From JADYZU01 sp964540965 (GTDB taxonomy: Bacteria; Pseudomonadota; Alphaproteobacteria; Rhodobacterales; Rhodobacteraceae), in NCBI GenBank assembly GCA_964540965.1, contig CAZIOT010000004.1:62001-126000 (forward strand): a stretch of 64,000 bases of DNA. The letters are read 5' to 3'. The position numbers and the translations under genes are program-made. How positions within the stretch are numbered: the stretch's first letter is position 1; each line of letters starts with the position of its first letter. Below, in pieces: positions 1 to 8,784 of this stretch. Under the pieces are notes generated by a model that worked only from the letters and a program-made list of their open reading frames with translations, searched no databases and was not told the origin of the DNA.

Positions 1-549
1 GGTCGGTAATCAGCCCGGTGATGACGCCCTCGCCGTCGATCAGCCGCAGGGTGTCGGCATGGCGCCAGACGGCGACCGGCCTGCGTTCCTGCACCGCGAT
101 CTCGAGCATGCCGCGCGCGCCGACGCCGACGCTCACATCCCGCACCGCGGTCAGGTCGGCGACCTGCGCCCGGATCGCGGCCATGTCCAGATCCCAGGAC
201 GACACCGGAAAGGCGACATGCACGCGGTCGGTGATCGCCGCGACCACCGCGGGCGAGGCGCCGGTGACCTGCATCCCCGTCACCATGAATTCGGGCCGGT
301 TCTGCACCTTGGCCACCGCTTCGTCCCAGGCGGCGGCAAGGCGGTCGCGGTTGCCGTCGTTCTGATACCAGAGGCCGCCTGCCGCGACGACCGCCGCCAC
401 CGGCAGGCCGATCTTCACCGCGCGGCGGATCAGCGGCGTCAGCATCATCCGCTGCCAGCGGTAATGCCAGCGCGACGGCGCGGGGTCGCGGCGGACCTGA
501 TCCTCGGCCCGGACCAGCCGCAGGCCGAAAAGGGTCAGCGCCCGCATGA
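1..549 (-). CDS. ftsQ: Cell division protein FtsQ (3' part cut by window edge)
   Basis: FtsQ is a single-pass divisome protein that recruits the later division proteins. An ATG at 549, lying inside the last codons of ddl (15-bp overlap), opens a frame of 183 codons that runs without a stop to the window edge, so the C-terminal third or so is missing. The protein starts with a basic cytoplasmic stretch of about 42 residues and has one membrane segment at about 43-61. A POTRA-like region follows (around FMVTGMQVTGAS, residue 80) and then part of the FtsQ domain (VAVWRHADTLRLIDGEG). The ddl-ftsQ order is standard for dcw clusters, and ftsA and ftsZ are expected beyond the edge. Identification rests on this topology and context. 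Confidence 0.9.
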
Positions 550-1446
550 CGCATCCTCCACCAGCCAGCGGCAGAGGTCGGGAAAGGCGATGCCGCAATG
601 CGCCGCCTGTTCGGGCGCAAGCGAGGTCGGCGTCATCCCCGGCTGGGTGTTGGTCTCGAGCAGGATCAGCCCGTCAAGGCCGCGGCTGTCATCCCAGCGG
701 AAATCGGTGCGGCTCAGCCCGCGACAGCCAAGGGCGCGATGGGCGCGCAGGGCGTAATCCATGCAGGCATCAAAGATCTGCGGCGGGATCGCCGCCGGAA
801 CCACATGGCGCGATCCGCCGGGGGCGTATTTCGCGTCGTAGTCATACCAGCCTTCGGTGATGATGTCGGTCACGGTCAGGGCGCGGTCGCCCATCACCGC
901 GGCCGTCATCTCGCGCCCCGGCGCATAGGTTTCGACCATGACCTCGCGCGGCATGGTCGGTGCCAGCCGCGGCGCGTTCGACCCCGGCCGCACGATATAG
1001 ACGCCGACCGAGGACCCTTCGTTGTTCGGTTTCACCACATAGGGCGGCGCCATGACATGGCCGGCCTCGACCGCATCGGCGCTGGCAAGGACGCTGTCGA
1101 CCACCGGCAGGCCGGCGGCGCGGTAGGCGTCCTTGGTCTTCTGCTTGTCCATGGCCAGGGCCGAGGCAAGGACGCCGGAATGGGTATAGGGAATCCCCAG
1201 CCATTCGAGCATGCCCTGCACGCAGCCATCCTCGCCCCAGCGGCCATGCAGTGCGTTGAAGGCGATATCGGGGGCGGCATCGGCGAGTTTGCGCGCAAGA
1301 TCGGCGCCGGCGTCGATCTCGGTCACGTCGAAACCGGCGCTGCGCAGCGCGCGGGCGCATTCGCGGCCCGACGACAACGAGACCTCGCGCTCGGCCGACC
1401 GACCGCCCATCAATACGGCAACCCTGCGGGTCTTGCTGCCCGTCAT
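535..1446 (-). CDS. ddl: D-alanine--D-alanine ligase
   Basis: This cytoplasmic ATP-grasp enzyme joins two D-alanines for the peptidoglycan stem peptide. The 303-residue protein has the usual length. It shows the N-terminal glycine-rich start VAVLMGGRSAEREVSL, the nucleotide-binding loop NNEGSSVGVY near residue 160, and the C-terminal metal and substrate region ETNTQPGMTPTSL near 275. ATG at 1446 is preferred over the in-frame TTG at 1452, because a GAGG element lies 10 bases before the ATG. The 3' end overlaps ftsQ by 15 bp, suggesting coupled translation. About 100 bp separate it from murB upstream. Confidence 0.96.
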   Translation of the reverse strand: MTGSKTRRVAVLMGGRSAEREVSLSSGRECARALRSAGFDVTEIDAGADLARKLADAAPDIAFNALHGRWGEDGCVQGMLEWLGIPYTHSGVLASALAMDKQKTKDAYRAAGLPVVDSVLASADAVEAGHVMAPPYVVKPNNEGSSVGVYIVRPGSNAPRLAPTMPREVMVETYAPGREMTAAVMGDRALTVTDIITEGWYDYDAKYAPGGSRHVVPAAIPPQIFDACMDYALRAHRALGCRGLSRTDFRWDDSRGLDGLILLETNTQPGMTPTSLAPEQAAHCGIAFPDLCRWLVEDASCGR

Positions 1447-1548
1447 GCCCAAACCGCCTCAATCCGGGGCCGTTAGCGGCCCTCTCGTCGTTTTCGCCCT
1501 GATTTCAGGGCCTTGTCCCGGTTTTTCCGGGGTCGTTCTGCCTGTGGT

Positions 1549-2469
1549 TCAGCGTGCCGGAACACCGACGCGCATGATTTCCCATTCTAACGTGATGCCG
1601 GTCGAATCGTAAACCGTTTTCCGCACCTCTTCGCCCAATCCCTCCAGATCGGCGGCGGTGGCCCCGCCGGCATTGGTCAGGAAATTGGCGTGTTTCGGAT
1701 TCATCACCGCGCCGCCCCGCTGCGCGCCCCGCATCCTGGCGTCGTCGATCAGCTTCCACGCTTTTAGGTCGTGGGTATCGTCGGCGCGGCCGGTGCTGGA
1801 GAAACCGGCCGGATTACGGAAGGTGGATCCGGCGGTGCGGTCCCTGGTCGGCTGGGTTTCGTCGCGCTTGGCCAGTTGCGCCTCCATCCGGGCGACCAGC
1901 GTTTCGGGGTCGCCGGGCGGCGGCGCAAAGGTGGCGGCGACGATGACGGCGCCGGCTGGCAGGTCGCTTTGCCGGTAACGCAGGTTCAGCGCGCTGGCCG
2001 GAAGGGTGACCGTGGCGCCATCGCGCAGGATCAGCCGCACCGTGGCCAGCACATCGGCGGTATAGCTGCCATAGCAACCGGCGTTCATCGCCACCGCCCC
2101 GCCGATGGTGCCGGGAATGGTGCGCAGGAAGGTCAGGTCGCGCCCGCCCTCGGCCGCCTTGCGGGCGACATGGGCGTCAAGGGCGGCAGCGCCGGCGGTG
2201 ACCGTCTCGCCCACCTCGATCCCGTTGAAGCCGCGGCCAAGGCGGATCACCACGCCGGGAATGCCGCCGTCGCGGACGATCAGGTTCGACCCGACGCCCA
2301 TGGTGAACACCGGCACCTCGGGGTCAAGCACGGCCAGAAAGGCGGCAAGATCGGCCTCGTCCGCGGGCTGGAACAGCCAGTCGGCCGGCCCGCCGACGCG
2401 CATCCAGGTCAGGTCGGCCAAGGGCCGGTCCGGGGTGAGCGTGCCGCGGGGGGTGGGGAGTGCTTTCAT
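1549..2469 (-). CDS. murB: UDP-N-acetylenolpyruvoylglucosamine reductase MurB
   Basis: MurB is the FAD enzyme that reduces UDP-GlcNAc-enolpyruvate to UDP-MurNAc with NADPH. The 306-residue protein has the FAD-binding PCMH-type motifs GVGSNLIVRDGGIPGV (about residues 58-73) and IPGTIGGAVAMNAGCYG (about 120). The catalytic serine segment AGSTFRNPAG and the late glutamate in ITLEWEI, which take part in proton transfer, are both present. ATG at 2469 is chosen because GGAGGG stands just before it; a longer in-frame start at 2505 has no such support. The gene is followed by ddl. On its 5' side a plus-strand Hint gene separates it from the DUF2484 genes. Confidence 0.97.
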   Translation of the reverse strand: MKALPTPRGTLTPDRPLADLTWMRVGGPADWLFQPADEADLAAFLAVLDPEVPVFTMGVGSNLIVRDGGIPGVVIRLGRGFNGIEVGETVTAGAAALDAHVARKAAEGGRDLTFLRTIPGTIGGAVAMNAGCYGSYTADVLATVRLILRDGATVTLPASALNLRYRQSDLPAGAVIVAATFAPPPGDPETLVARMEAQLAKRDETQPTRDRTAGSTFRNPAGFSSTGRADDTHDLKAWKLIDDARMRGAQRGGAVMNPKHANFLTNAGGATAADLEGLGEEVRKTVYDSTGITLEWEIMRVGVPAR

Positions 2470-2609
2470 GGCCCTCCGATAGCCGCAACGCGCCCTGCCC
2501 CGCAAGGGCCGGCCAGCCGCGCATTTGCCCCGATCCCGCCGGAATCCGGCTGCCAGCCCGCCCGATTCTGCCGCGATGAGATCCTTGGCAACAGCCGGTT
2601 AGGGAGATC

Positions 2610-3707
2610 ATGGCCAACACTTACGGAATCATGGGCTTTCACTTCAGCACGAATGTGGCCCCGGCCAACTGGGTCAGCACCGGGCTGACCATCGACGTCC
2701 ACACGAACCTCACTTCGTTCGATTTTCTCGACAATGCCGGGAACAACAATTCTCTCAATATCAACTCGGCCGACAGGATCGTTCACGATGGAACCTCCTA
2801 TCAGGTTGCGCAAATCCACGTCATCGGCCTGACCATCAACCTGCGGGAAGGCGGGAATTTCGCGGTTCCCGCGGTATCTGGCCAGAACGCGACCGGGTTT
2901 CGCGTCTATGAACTGGGCGGGGGCAACTACATCCTGCGGCCGATCGACAATACGCTGTCGATGCCGAACCTGCCCAACTACATGGCCTGGGACACCTTCA
3001 CCTTCACCTCACGGGGAACCACCGACGGCACCACCATGTCGGTGCAGGATGACTGGTTTCCGACCTGCTTTGTCGCCGGGACGCTGATCCAGACCGCCAC
3101 CGGCCCGCGTGCGGTCGAGGTTCTGACCCCCGGCGACATGATCGAGACCCGCGACCACGGCATGCAGACGCTGCGCTGGATCGGCCGCGAGAGCCTGTCC
3201 GTCGAACGCGGCGCGGCGCATCCGGACGACCGCCCCATCGTCATCGAAGCCCATGCCCTTGGCGACGGGCTGCCCGCGCGGCGCCTGCGCGTCTCGCCCC
3301 AGCACCGGATCCTGCTGTCCGGCCCGGTCGTCGCCCGGATGTTCGGCTGCGACGAAATCCTTGCCCCGGCCAAGGCCCTTCTGGAGCGCACGGGCGTTTA
3401 CCGCGAAGCGGCCGGTCAGCATGTCGACTACTTTCACCTCCTGTTCGACAGGCACGAGGTGATCCTTGCCGAGGCGCTGCCAAGCGAGAGCTTCTTTCCC
3501 GGCCCGCAGGCGATGAAATCCCTGAACCTGCCCGGCAGGGTGGCGCTTCTGGACCTGTTGCCACAGGCCGGAAGCAACGATTGCGGCTATGCGCCCGCGC
3601 GGCCCTTTGCCACGGTCAGGCGGGTCGGAACCCTGGTCCGCCGCAGCGCCGGTCGGCCGCTGGTCGAGGTGGTGCCGGCAGCACGGGGATTGCCGCTCGC
3701 CGTATAG
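2610..3707 (+). CDS. Hint domain-containing protein
   Basis: This 365-residue protein carries a Hedgehog/intein-type (Hint_2) module in its second half. The module opens at about Cys153 with CFVAGTLIQTATG and continues with VEVLTPGDMIETRDHGMQT and the block RVSPQHRILLSG near residue 230. In Hint modules the first cysteine can act as the self-processing nucleophile, but many members have unknown roles. The first 150 residues are rich in Asn and Thr and match nothing I recognise. ATG at 2610 follows AGGGAG. The gene reads against the surrounding dcw genes and has no partner on its strand, so it looks like a later insertion. No signal peptide is obvious. Confidence 0.85.
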   Translation: MANTYGIMGFHFSTNVAPANWVSTGLTIDVHTNLTSFDFLDNAGNNNSLNINSADRIVHDGTSYQVAQIHVIGLTINLREGGNFAVPAVSGQNATGFRVYELGGGNYILRPIDNTLSMPNLPNYMAWDTFTFTSRGTTDGTTMSVQDDWFPTCFVAGTLIQTATGPRAVEVLTPGDMIETRDHGMQTLRWIGRESLSVERGAAHPDDRPIVIEAHALGDGLPARRLRVSPQHRILLSGPVVARMFGCDEILAPAKALLERTGVYREAAGQHVDYFHLLFDRHEVILAEALPSESFFPGPQAMKSLNLPGRVALLDLLPQAGSNDCGYAPARPFATVRRVGTLVRRSAGRPLVEVVPAARGLPLAV

Positions 3708-3724
3708 GCCCGGGATTCGCGGCC

Positions 3725-3985
3725 TCAGCGACGCAGGATCCGGGCGGCAAGGGCGCCAATCGCAAGGCCGATCAGGAAGGGGATGACAAAGACCGACGCG
3801 ACGGCGACATAGCCCAGCCCGGCCATGCCAGCGACGAAATGGCCGGTGACGATCAACCCCACGGCCAGCGCCAGCGACAGTGCGGCAAGGATGGCGACAA
3901 GACGGCCATATCCGGCGCGTGACAGGAACAGCGCGGGCACCGCGCCGACGCAGGCCGACAGCGCCGCCATCAGCCCGAGGCTCAT
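3725..3985 (-). CDS. Small membrane protein, last of four coupled genes
   Basis: This encodes 86 residues with about three hydrophobic segments (roughly 3-22, 28-48 and 53-80) and a basic end, ARILRR. It has no family I can name with confidence. The ATG at 3985 overlaps the stop of the preceding DUF2484 gene by 4 bp (ATGA), so its translation is probably coupled to that gene. It lacks the CLW motif of its three upstream neighbours and is therefore probably not a fourth DUF2484 copy, although its size and topology are alike. Its location beside murC suggests a role at the envelope, which is inference only. Confidence 0.75.
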   Translation of the reverse strand: MSLGLMAALSACVGAVPALFLSRAGYGRLVAILAALSLALAVGLIVTGHFVAGMAGLGYVAVASVFVIPFLIGLAIGALAARILRR

Positions 3986-4236
3986 GCCCGGCCTCCGGTC
4001 AGGCCACGCAGCCAGCGGACGAGGTAGATCACCGGCCAGCGCAGCACGCTGGCCCCGGCGGCAAGGGCAACGACCCCGGCGACCGGCCCGGCGGTCGCGG
4101 TCAGCCAGCCCAAGACCGGCACTCCGGTCGCGATCAGCACATAGGCCCGCGTCCAGTGATGATCGCGCGACGGCAGCAGCGCCGCGACATTGGCGGCAAT
4201 GAACCACAGGCAGGTCGTCATCGCCGCGGCGATCAC
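3982..4236 (-). CDS. DUF2484 family membrane protein (copy 3)
   Basis: This is an 84-residue protein with a DUF2484-like N-terminus (CLWFIAANVAALLPSRD) and two to three membrane segments. DUF2484 proteins are found next to murB and murC in Rhodobacterales and have no known function. GTG at 4236 is chosen: it forms a GTGA overlap with the stop of the preceding copy and gives an N-terminus that aligns residue for residue with that copy (CLWFIAANVAALL against CLWVLLATVTAML). The alternative ATG at 4221 would remove five residues. The gene ends in a 4-bp overlap with the next small gene. Confidence 0.8.
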   Translation of the reverse strand: MIAAAMTTCLWFIAANVAALLPSRDHHWTRAYVLIATGVPVLGWLTATAGPVAGVVALAAGASVLRWPVIYLVRWLRGLTGGRA

Positions 4237-4511
4237 CGGCCCAGTTCCGCGCGGATTTCGGCCGGGATCTCGACCTCTTGCCCGCGGGCGCGTTTCCACA
4301 GGTAGATCAGCGGATTGCGCATCATCGACCCGAAGGCGAGCAGTGCCGGCACCAGCCAGATCCAGCCATGCGTCATGGCGATCCAGACCAGAAGGACCGG
4401 CGCCGTGGCCAGCAGGACCAGCCCCGGCCACATCTGGTGGCGCAGCCGCAGCATCGCGGTGACGGTCGCCAGCAGCACCCAGAGACAGCCGCAGATCAGC
4501 GCCGCGCTCAT
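4233..4511 (-). CDS. DUF2484 family membrane protein (copy 2)
   Basis: This 92-residue protein begins MSAALICGCLWVLLATV, the clearest DUF2484 signature of the three copies. It has three hydrophobic stretches and a hydrophilic C-terminal tail (KRARGQEVEIPAEIRAELGR). Function is unknown; the family is restricted to Rhodobacterales-type genomes and sits in the cell-wall gene cluster. It is coupled on both sides: its ATG overlaps the stop of copy 1 by 4 bp and its stop overlaps the GTG of copy 3 by 4 bp. The charged tail is not shared with the other copies. Confidence 0.85.
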   Translation of the reverse strand: MSAALICGCLWVLLATVTAMLRLRHQMWPGLVLLATAPVLLVWIAMTHGWIWLVPALLAFGSMMRNPLIYLWKRARGQEVEIPAEIRAELGR

Positions 4512-4783
4512 GCCGGGCGCTGGCGGGCGGCGGCGATCCGCGCGCGCGCCCGGTTGATCGCCAGGTTGGCCAGCGCCGCCACCGGCGCCGGGAACAGCGC
4601 CACGACGCCGCAAAGCGCGATGATCGCCGGCACCCAGCCGACGGTGACCGCCGCCAGCAGCACCGGCACGACCGAGGCGGCAAGCACGGCAAAGCGCAGC
4701 ACCGGACGGTGGACGGCGGGCGCCAGCGGGATCGCCGCCGCGGCGGCCAGCCAGAGGCAATAGAGGATGAAGGCAAAGCTCAT
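4508..4783 (-). CDS. DUF2484 family membrane protein (copy 1)
   Basis: This 91-residue protein starts MSFAFILYCLWLAAAAAIP, carrying the CLW landmark shared with the two following genes, and has three predicted membrane segments followed by a basic tail rich in Arg and Ala. It is first in a run of four tiny genes joined by 4-bp overlaps. The 109 bp between it and the murC stop hold several small inverted repeats but no clear T-tract. Function is unknown; position between murC and murB suggests a link to envelope growth, by context only. Confidence 0.82.
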   Translation of the reverse strand: MSFAFILYCLWLAAAAAIPLAPAVHRPVLRFAVLAASVVPVLLAAVTVGWVPAIIALCGVVALFPAPVAALANLAINRARARIAAARQRPA

Positions 4784-4892
4784 CTGTGGTTCCTTTCGGG
4801 TCGCGGGACTCTGCGGTCCCTTCCTGCTCGTGACCCGGAGTGGCAGCTCCGGCCTTGAAATTTCCTTTACGCGCGGCGGGCGGTTGTAACGG

Positions 4893-6314
4893 TCACTCCC
4901 ACCCCGCTTCCCTCAGCCGCTCCGGCAGCGCATTGGCCCAGGCGCTGATGCTGCCGGCGCCAAGGCAGACGACGATATCGCCGGGCCGGGCCTGTTCGCG
5001 GACAAGGCGGGCCAGATCCTCTTCGCCCATCACGGCGCGGGCGTGGCGATGGCCGTGGGCGATCAGACCGGCGACCAGATCATCGCGCGAGGCGCCGGGG
5101 ATCGGGGCCTCGCCCGCGGCATAGACATCGGCGATGCCGACGACGTCGGCCTCGTTGAAGCAGGTGCAGAAATCCTCGAACAGCGAGGACAGCCGCGAAT
5201 AGCGGTGCGGCTGGTGGACGGCGATGATCCGCGCGCCCTTCTGGTCCGATACCGCCTGCCGCGCCGCCTTCAGCACGGCGGCGATTTCCACCGGATGGTG
5301 GCCATAGTCGTCGATGATGGTGATGCCATTGATCTCGGCCACCTTGGTGAAGCGGCGGTTGACGCCGGCGAACCCGGCCAGCGCGGCGCGGATTTCGTCC
5401 TTTTTCATGCCCAGATGACGGGCGACGGCGATGGCCGCCAAGGCGTTCGAGACATTGTGGTTGCCGGGCATCGGCAGGGTCATGCCCTCAATCACTTCGC
5501 CCTCGGCCTTCAGCTCCACATCGAAATGCGCGACGCCCTTGGCAAAGGTCAGGTTCACCGCCCGCACATCGGCCTGCGCGTTGAAGCCGAAGGTGACGAC
5601 GCGGCGGTCGGTGATGCGGCCGACAAGGGCCTGCACCTCGGGGTGGTCGGTGCAGCAGACGGCAAGGCCGTAGAACGGGATGTTCGAGACGAAATCGTAA
5701 AAGCCGCGGCGCAAGGCCTCGATCGTCCCCCAGTGCTCCATATGCTCGGGGTCGATGTTGGTGACGATGGCGATGGTCGCGGGCAGGCGGTTGAAGGTGC
5801 CGTCGGATTCATCGGCCTCGACCACCATCCATTCGCCGCGCCCGATCCGGGCGTTCGATCCGTAGCGGTGGATGATGCCGCCGTTGACCACGGTCGGGTC
5901 AAGGTTGCCGGCATCAAGCAGCGTCGCCACCATGGTTGTCGTCGTCGTCTTGCCATGGGTGCCGGCGATGGCGACATTCGATTTCAGCCGCATCAGTTCG
6001 GCCAGCATCTCGGCCCGGCGCACCACCGGCAGCTTGCGCCGCCGCGCCTCGTCCAGTTCGGGGTTGCCGGGTTTGACGGCCGAGGAGATGACCACCACCT
6101 CAGCGCCTTCGAGATTTTCGGCGCGGTGGCCCTCGTGGATCAGCGCGCCCAGCTTTTTTAGCCGGTCGGTGATCTTCGACCCTTTCAGGTCCGATCCCTG
6201 CACCTGATAGCCCTGATTGAGCAGCACCTCGGCGATGCCCGACATGCCGATGCCGCCGATGCCGATGAAATGGATCGGCCCCACGTCGAGGGGGAGCTTG
6301 GTCGCGGCGTTCAT
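4893..6314 (-). CDS. murC: UDP-N-acetylmuramate--L-alanine ligase MurC
   Basis: MurC adds L-alanine to UDP-MurNAc in the cytoplasm, using ATP. The 473-residue product shows the N-terminal nucleotide-sugar loop IGIGGIGMSGIAEVL, the P-loop AGTHGKTTTTTMV near residue 115, and further Mur ligase blocks (EADESDGTF, NIDPEHMEHWG, MPGNHNVSNALAA, DDYGHHPVEI). The start at 6314 (MNAATKLPLDVGP) matches the usual N-terminus of the family in this order; an upstream ATG pair at 6335 and 6332 is possible. It lies 33 bp after murG and precedes the DUF2484 run. Confidence 0.97.
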   Translation of the reverse strand: MNAATKLPLDVGPIHFIGIGGIGMSGIAEVLLNQGYQVQGSDLKGSKITDRLKKLGALIHEGHRAENLEGAEVVVISSAVKPGNPELDEARRRKLPVVRRAEMLAELMRLKSNVAIAGTHGKTTTTTMVATLLDAGNLDPTVVNGGIIHRYGSNARIGRGEWMVVEADESDGTFNRLPATIAIVTNIDPEHMEHWGTIEALRRGFYDFVSNIPFYGLAVCCTDHPEVQALVGRITDRRVVTFGFNAQADVRAVNLTFAKGVAHFDVELKAEGEVIEGMTLPMPGNHNVSNALAAIAVARHLGMKKDEIRAALAGFAGVNRRFTKVAEINGITIIDDYGHHPVEIAAVLKAARQAVSDQKGARIIAVHQPHRYSRLSSLFEDFCTCFNEADVVGIADVYAAGEAPIPGASRDDLVAGLIAHGHRHARAVMGEEDLARLVREQARPGDIVVCLGAGSISAWANALPERLREAGWE

Positions 6315-6347
6315 TCTAAGGCTTCCGTCCATCATGGTCGCGGGTTC

Positions 6348-7439
6348 CTATCTGTCCGAGGCGAGAGCTTCAACCAGCCCGGCAAGGCGTTCCGTCGCGT
6401 CGGGCTTGCCCTGGGTGCGGGCGGCTTCGGCCATTGCGGTGGCGCGGGTGGGGTCTTCCAGAATGCCGCGGATCGCCGCGGCCAGCGTATCGGGGGTCAG
6501 GTCGCGTTCGGCGATGACCACGGCGGCGCCGGCACCGGCAAGCCCGCGGGCATTGGCGGTCTGGTGGTCGGCGGTGGCCGCGGCATAGGGGATCAGGATC
6601 GCCGGCCGGCCGATGGCGCTGATATCGGCGACCGACGAGGCGCCGGCGCGGCTGATGACCAGCTGCGCCTCGGCCATGCGGGCGGGGATGTCGTCAAAGA
6701 AGGTGCGCAGGTCGGCGCGGATGCCGGCGCTGTCATAGGCAGCGGTGACGCGGGCCACGTCCTCTTCCCGGACCTGCTGCGACAGGCGCAGCCGGTTGCG
6801 CAGGGCCGCAGGCAGCGACAGGATCGCCGGCGGCACCGTATCCGACAGGATCCGCGCCCCTTGCGAGCCGCCGATGACCAGCACCGACAGCGGATGGTCG
6901 CCGGGCGGCAGATACGGCGCCCCGGCCCGGTCGCGCACCGCGCCGCGCACCGGATTGCCGGTGGCGATTCCGGTGACGCCCGACGGCAGGTCGGTCGGCC
7001 AGATGCCGCAGGCGACACGGTGGACCCGCGGCGCGAACAGCCGGTTGACGCGACCCAGCACGCCGTTCTGTTCGTGGATCATCCGCGGCACGCGCCGCAC
7101 CCAGGCCGCGACCATGGCCGGGATCGCCGGATAACCGCCAAAGCCCACCACCACCGCGGGCCGGTCGCGCCCCATGCGGAATATCGCCGACAGCGCCCCT
7201 CCGGCGACGCGGAACGGCACCGCGATGCGGCCAGCAAGGCCGCCGCGGGCAAAGGTGGCGCTGTCGGTCACTTCGATCTTCACCGCCGCGGGGAACCCTT
7301 GCGTATAGCGGGCGCCGCGCGGATCGGTCGACAGTTTCACCCGCCAGCCACGGGCCAGCATCGCCTCGGCCAGCGCCTGGGCCGGGAACATGTGCCCGCC
7401 GGTGCCGCCCGCCGCGATGAGGAGAAGGCGCCCGGTCAT
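6348..7439 (-). CDS. murG: Lipid II synthase MurG (GlcNAc transferase)
   Basis: MurG transfers GlcNAc from UDP-GlcNAc to lipid I on the inner face of the membrane, making lipid II. The 363-residue protein has the N-terminal acceptor loop AAGGTGGHMFPAQALAEA, the second glycine loop VVGFGGYPAIPAM, and the C-terminal donor-site motifs GGSQGARI and SRAGASSVADI. All are standard for this GT28 enzyme. The ATG at 7439 overlaps the ftsW stop by 4 bp, so the flippase/polymerase-type partner and MurG are translated together. Confidence 0.97.
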   Translation of the reverse strand: MTGRLLLIAAGGTGGHMFPAQALAEAMLARGWRVKLSTDPRGARYTQGFPAAVKIEVTDSATFARGGLAGRIAVPFRVAGGALSAIFRMGRDRPAVVVGFGGYPAIPAMVAAWVRRVPRMIHEQNGVLGRVNRLFAPRVHRVACGIWPTDLPSGVTGIATGNPVRGAVRDRAGAPYLPPGDHPLSVLVIGGSQGARILSDTVPPAILSLPAALRNRLRLSQQVREEDVARVTAAYDSAGIRADLRTFFDDIPARMAEAQLVISRAGASSVADISAIGRPAILIPYAAATADHQTANARGLAGAGAAVVIAERDLTPDTLAAAIRGILEDPTRATAMAEAARTQGKPDATERLAGLVEALASDR

Positions 7440-8605
7440 CCCCGGCCCCGCCGCAGGAAGATGTCGCCGATCTCGCCCTGCGGCCGGGTCCGGGTCAGGG
7501 CCAGAAGCGCGCCGACCGCGATCCCGCCGGCGATCAGCGACGATCCGCCATAGCTGACGAAGGGCAAGGTCATGCCCTTGGCCGGAAGAAGGCGCACCGC
7601 CACGCCCATGTTGATCATCGCCTGCACGGCAAAGGCACAGGCCAGCCCCGCCCCCGCCAGCCGGGTAAAGGCATCGCGTTCGCGCGTCAGCCGCATCAGC
7701 GACCGCACGACGATGGTGGCGTAAAGCGCAAGGATCACCATGACCAGGATCAGGCCGTATTCCTCGGCCGCCACCGCGATGATGAAATCGGTATGGGCAT
7801 CGGGCAGCGACCATTTCACCTCGCCCTCGCCGACGCCGACGCCAAAGAAGCCGCCCTCCTGGATGGCATTGGTGGCATAGCCGATCTGGGTGCGCGGATC
7901 GACTTCGGCGGTCAGGAAGCCGTCGATGCGGCGGGCGAAATGTTCGGACGATTCATAGGCGACGGTGCCGCCGAAGGCGACCAGACCGGCGACCAGGAAC
8001 AGGGGGGTCATCGCCGCGCCCGAGACGAAATAGAGCACGCCCCAGGAAAACAAGACCAGCGCCGCCTGTCCGAAATCGGGCTGAAGGACAAGGATGCCAA
8101 CGATCAGCATCATCAGGCCAAAGGACCACAGCCGCCCCGGCGGCCCGCCCAGGGTCATGCCCGCCGACATCAGCCAGGCGCACAGGATCACGAAGGCCGG
8201 CTTGAGGAACTCGGACGGTTGGACGCTGGCGAAGCCCAGCGAATACCAGCGCACCGCGCCCTTGCCGAAATCGGTTCCGAAGACCGGCAGCAGCGCCAGC
8301 GCGACAAAGGCGCCGCCGAAACCCACCACGCCCAGACGGCGGATCGTCGCCGGCGACATCATCGACAGCGCCAACATGACGACAATGGAGACGCCGCCAA
8401 AGAGCGCCTGTTTCTCGACGTAATAGAATTCGTCCAGACCGTTGCGCGCGGCCAGCGGCGGCGAGGCGGCAAGCCCCAGCAACAGCCCGATCGCGAACAG
8501 GATCAGGATGCACGACAGGGTCCACCTGTCGATCGTGCGCCACCAGCGCGGCAGGACCGGATCACCGACCTGCGTCGGGACCGACCCGTAGACCATCTCC
8601 GTCAT
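7436..8605 (-). CDS. ftsW: Septal peptidoglycan polymerase FtsW (SEDS family)
   Basis: FtsW is the multi-pass SEDS glycosyltransferase that polymerises lipid II at the septum together with FtsI. The 389-residue protein has about ten membrane helices and family motifs such as SVQPSEFLKPAFVI, QPDFGQAALV and the C-terminal LPFVSYGGSS. The start at 8605 (MTEMVYGS) gives the usual short cytoplasmic leader; an upstream in-frame ATG at 8722 would add 39 residues that do not look like family sequence. Its usual upstream neighbour, murD, is separated here by three plus-strand genes, so it probably has its own promoter between 8606 and 8784. Confidence 0.97.
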   Translation of the reverse strand: MTEMVYGSVPTQVGDPVLPRWWRTIDRWTLSCILILFAIGLLLGLAASPPLAARNGLDEFYYVEKQALFGGVSIVVMLALSMMSPATIRRLGVVGFGGAFVALALLPVFGTDFGKGAVRWYSLGFASVQPSEFLKPAFVILCAWLMSAGMTLGGPPGRLWSFGLMMLIVGILVLQPDFGQAALVLFSWGVLYFVSGAAMTPLFLVAGLVAFGGTVAYESSEHFARRIDGFLTAEVDPRTQIGYATNAIQEGGFFGVGVGEGEVKWSLPDAHTDFIIAVAAEEYGLILVMVILALYATIVVRSLMRLTRERDAFTRLAGAGLACAFAVQAMINMGVAVRLLPAKGMTLPFVSYGGSSLIAGGIAVGALLALTRTRPQGEIGDIFLRRGRG

Positions 8606-8770
8606 CGGGGAACCGCCATCTGCCTCGAACTCGCCCGTTTTCCGGGTCTGGGCCGGACGATAGCCCCATTCCGCCCGTCGCGCCAGCGGATTTCCGGGCG
8701 GAGTCGTGCAGGTTTTTCCCATGGGGCGCGGGGTGACGTGGCCCGGGGCTTTCCTTTATTTAGCGAATCA

Positions 8771-8780
8771 GTTATATAAC
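8771..8780. promoter_or_regulatory. Palindrome and probable -10 of the arsR-SRPBCC pair
   Basis: GTTATATAAC is a perfect 10-bp palindrome ending 4 bases before the ATG at 8785, and it contains the AT-rich TATAAC string that could be a -10 element. A start point about 7 bases downstream would fall on or near the start codon, giving a leaderless or almost leaderless message. ArsR repressors often bind such palindromes in their own promoter. The assignment is by position and symmetry only. Confidence 0.5.
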
Positions 8781-8784
8781 CGAC

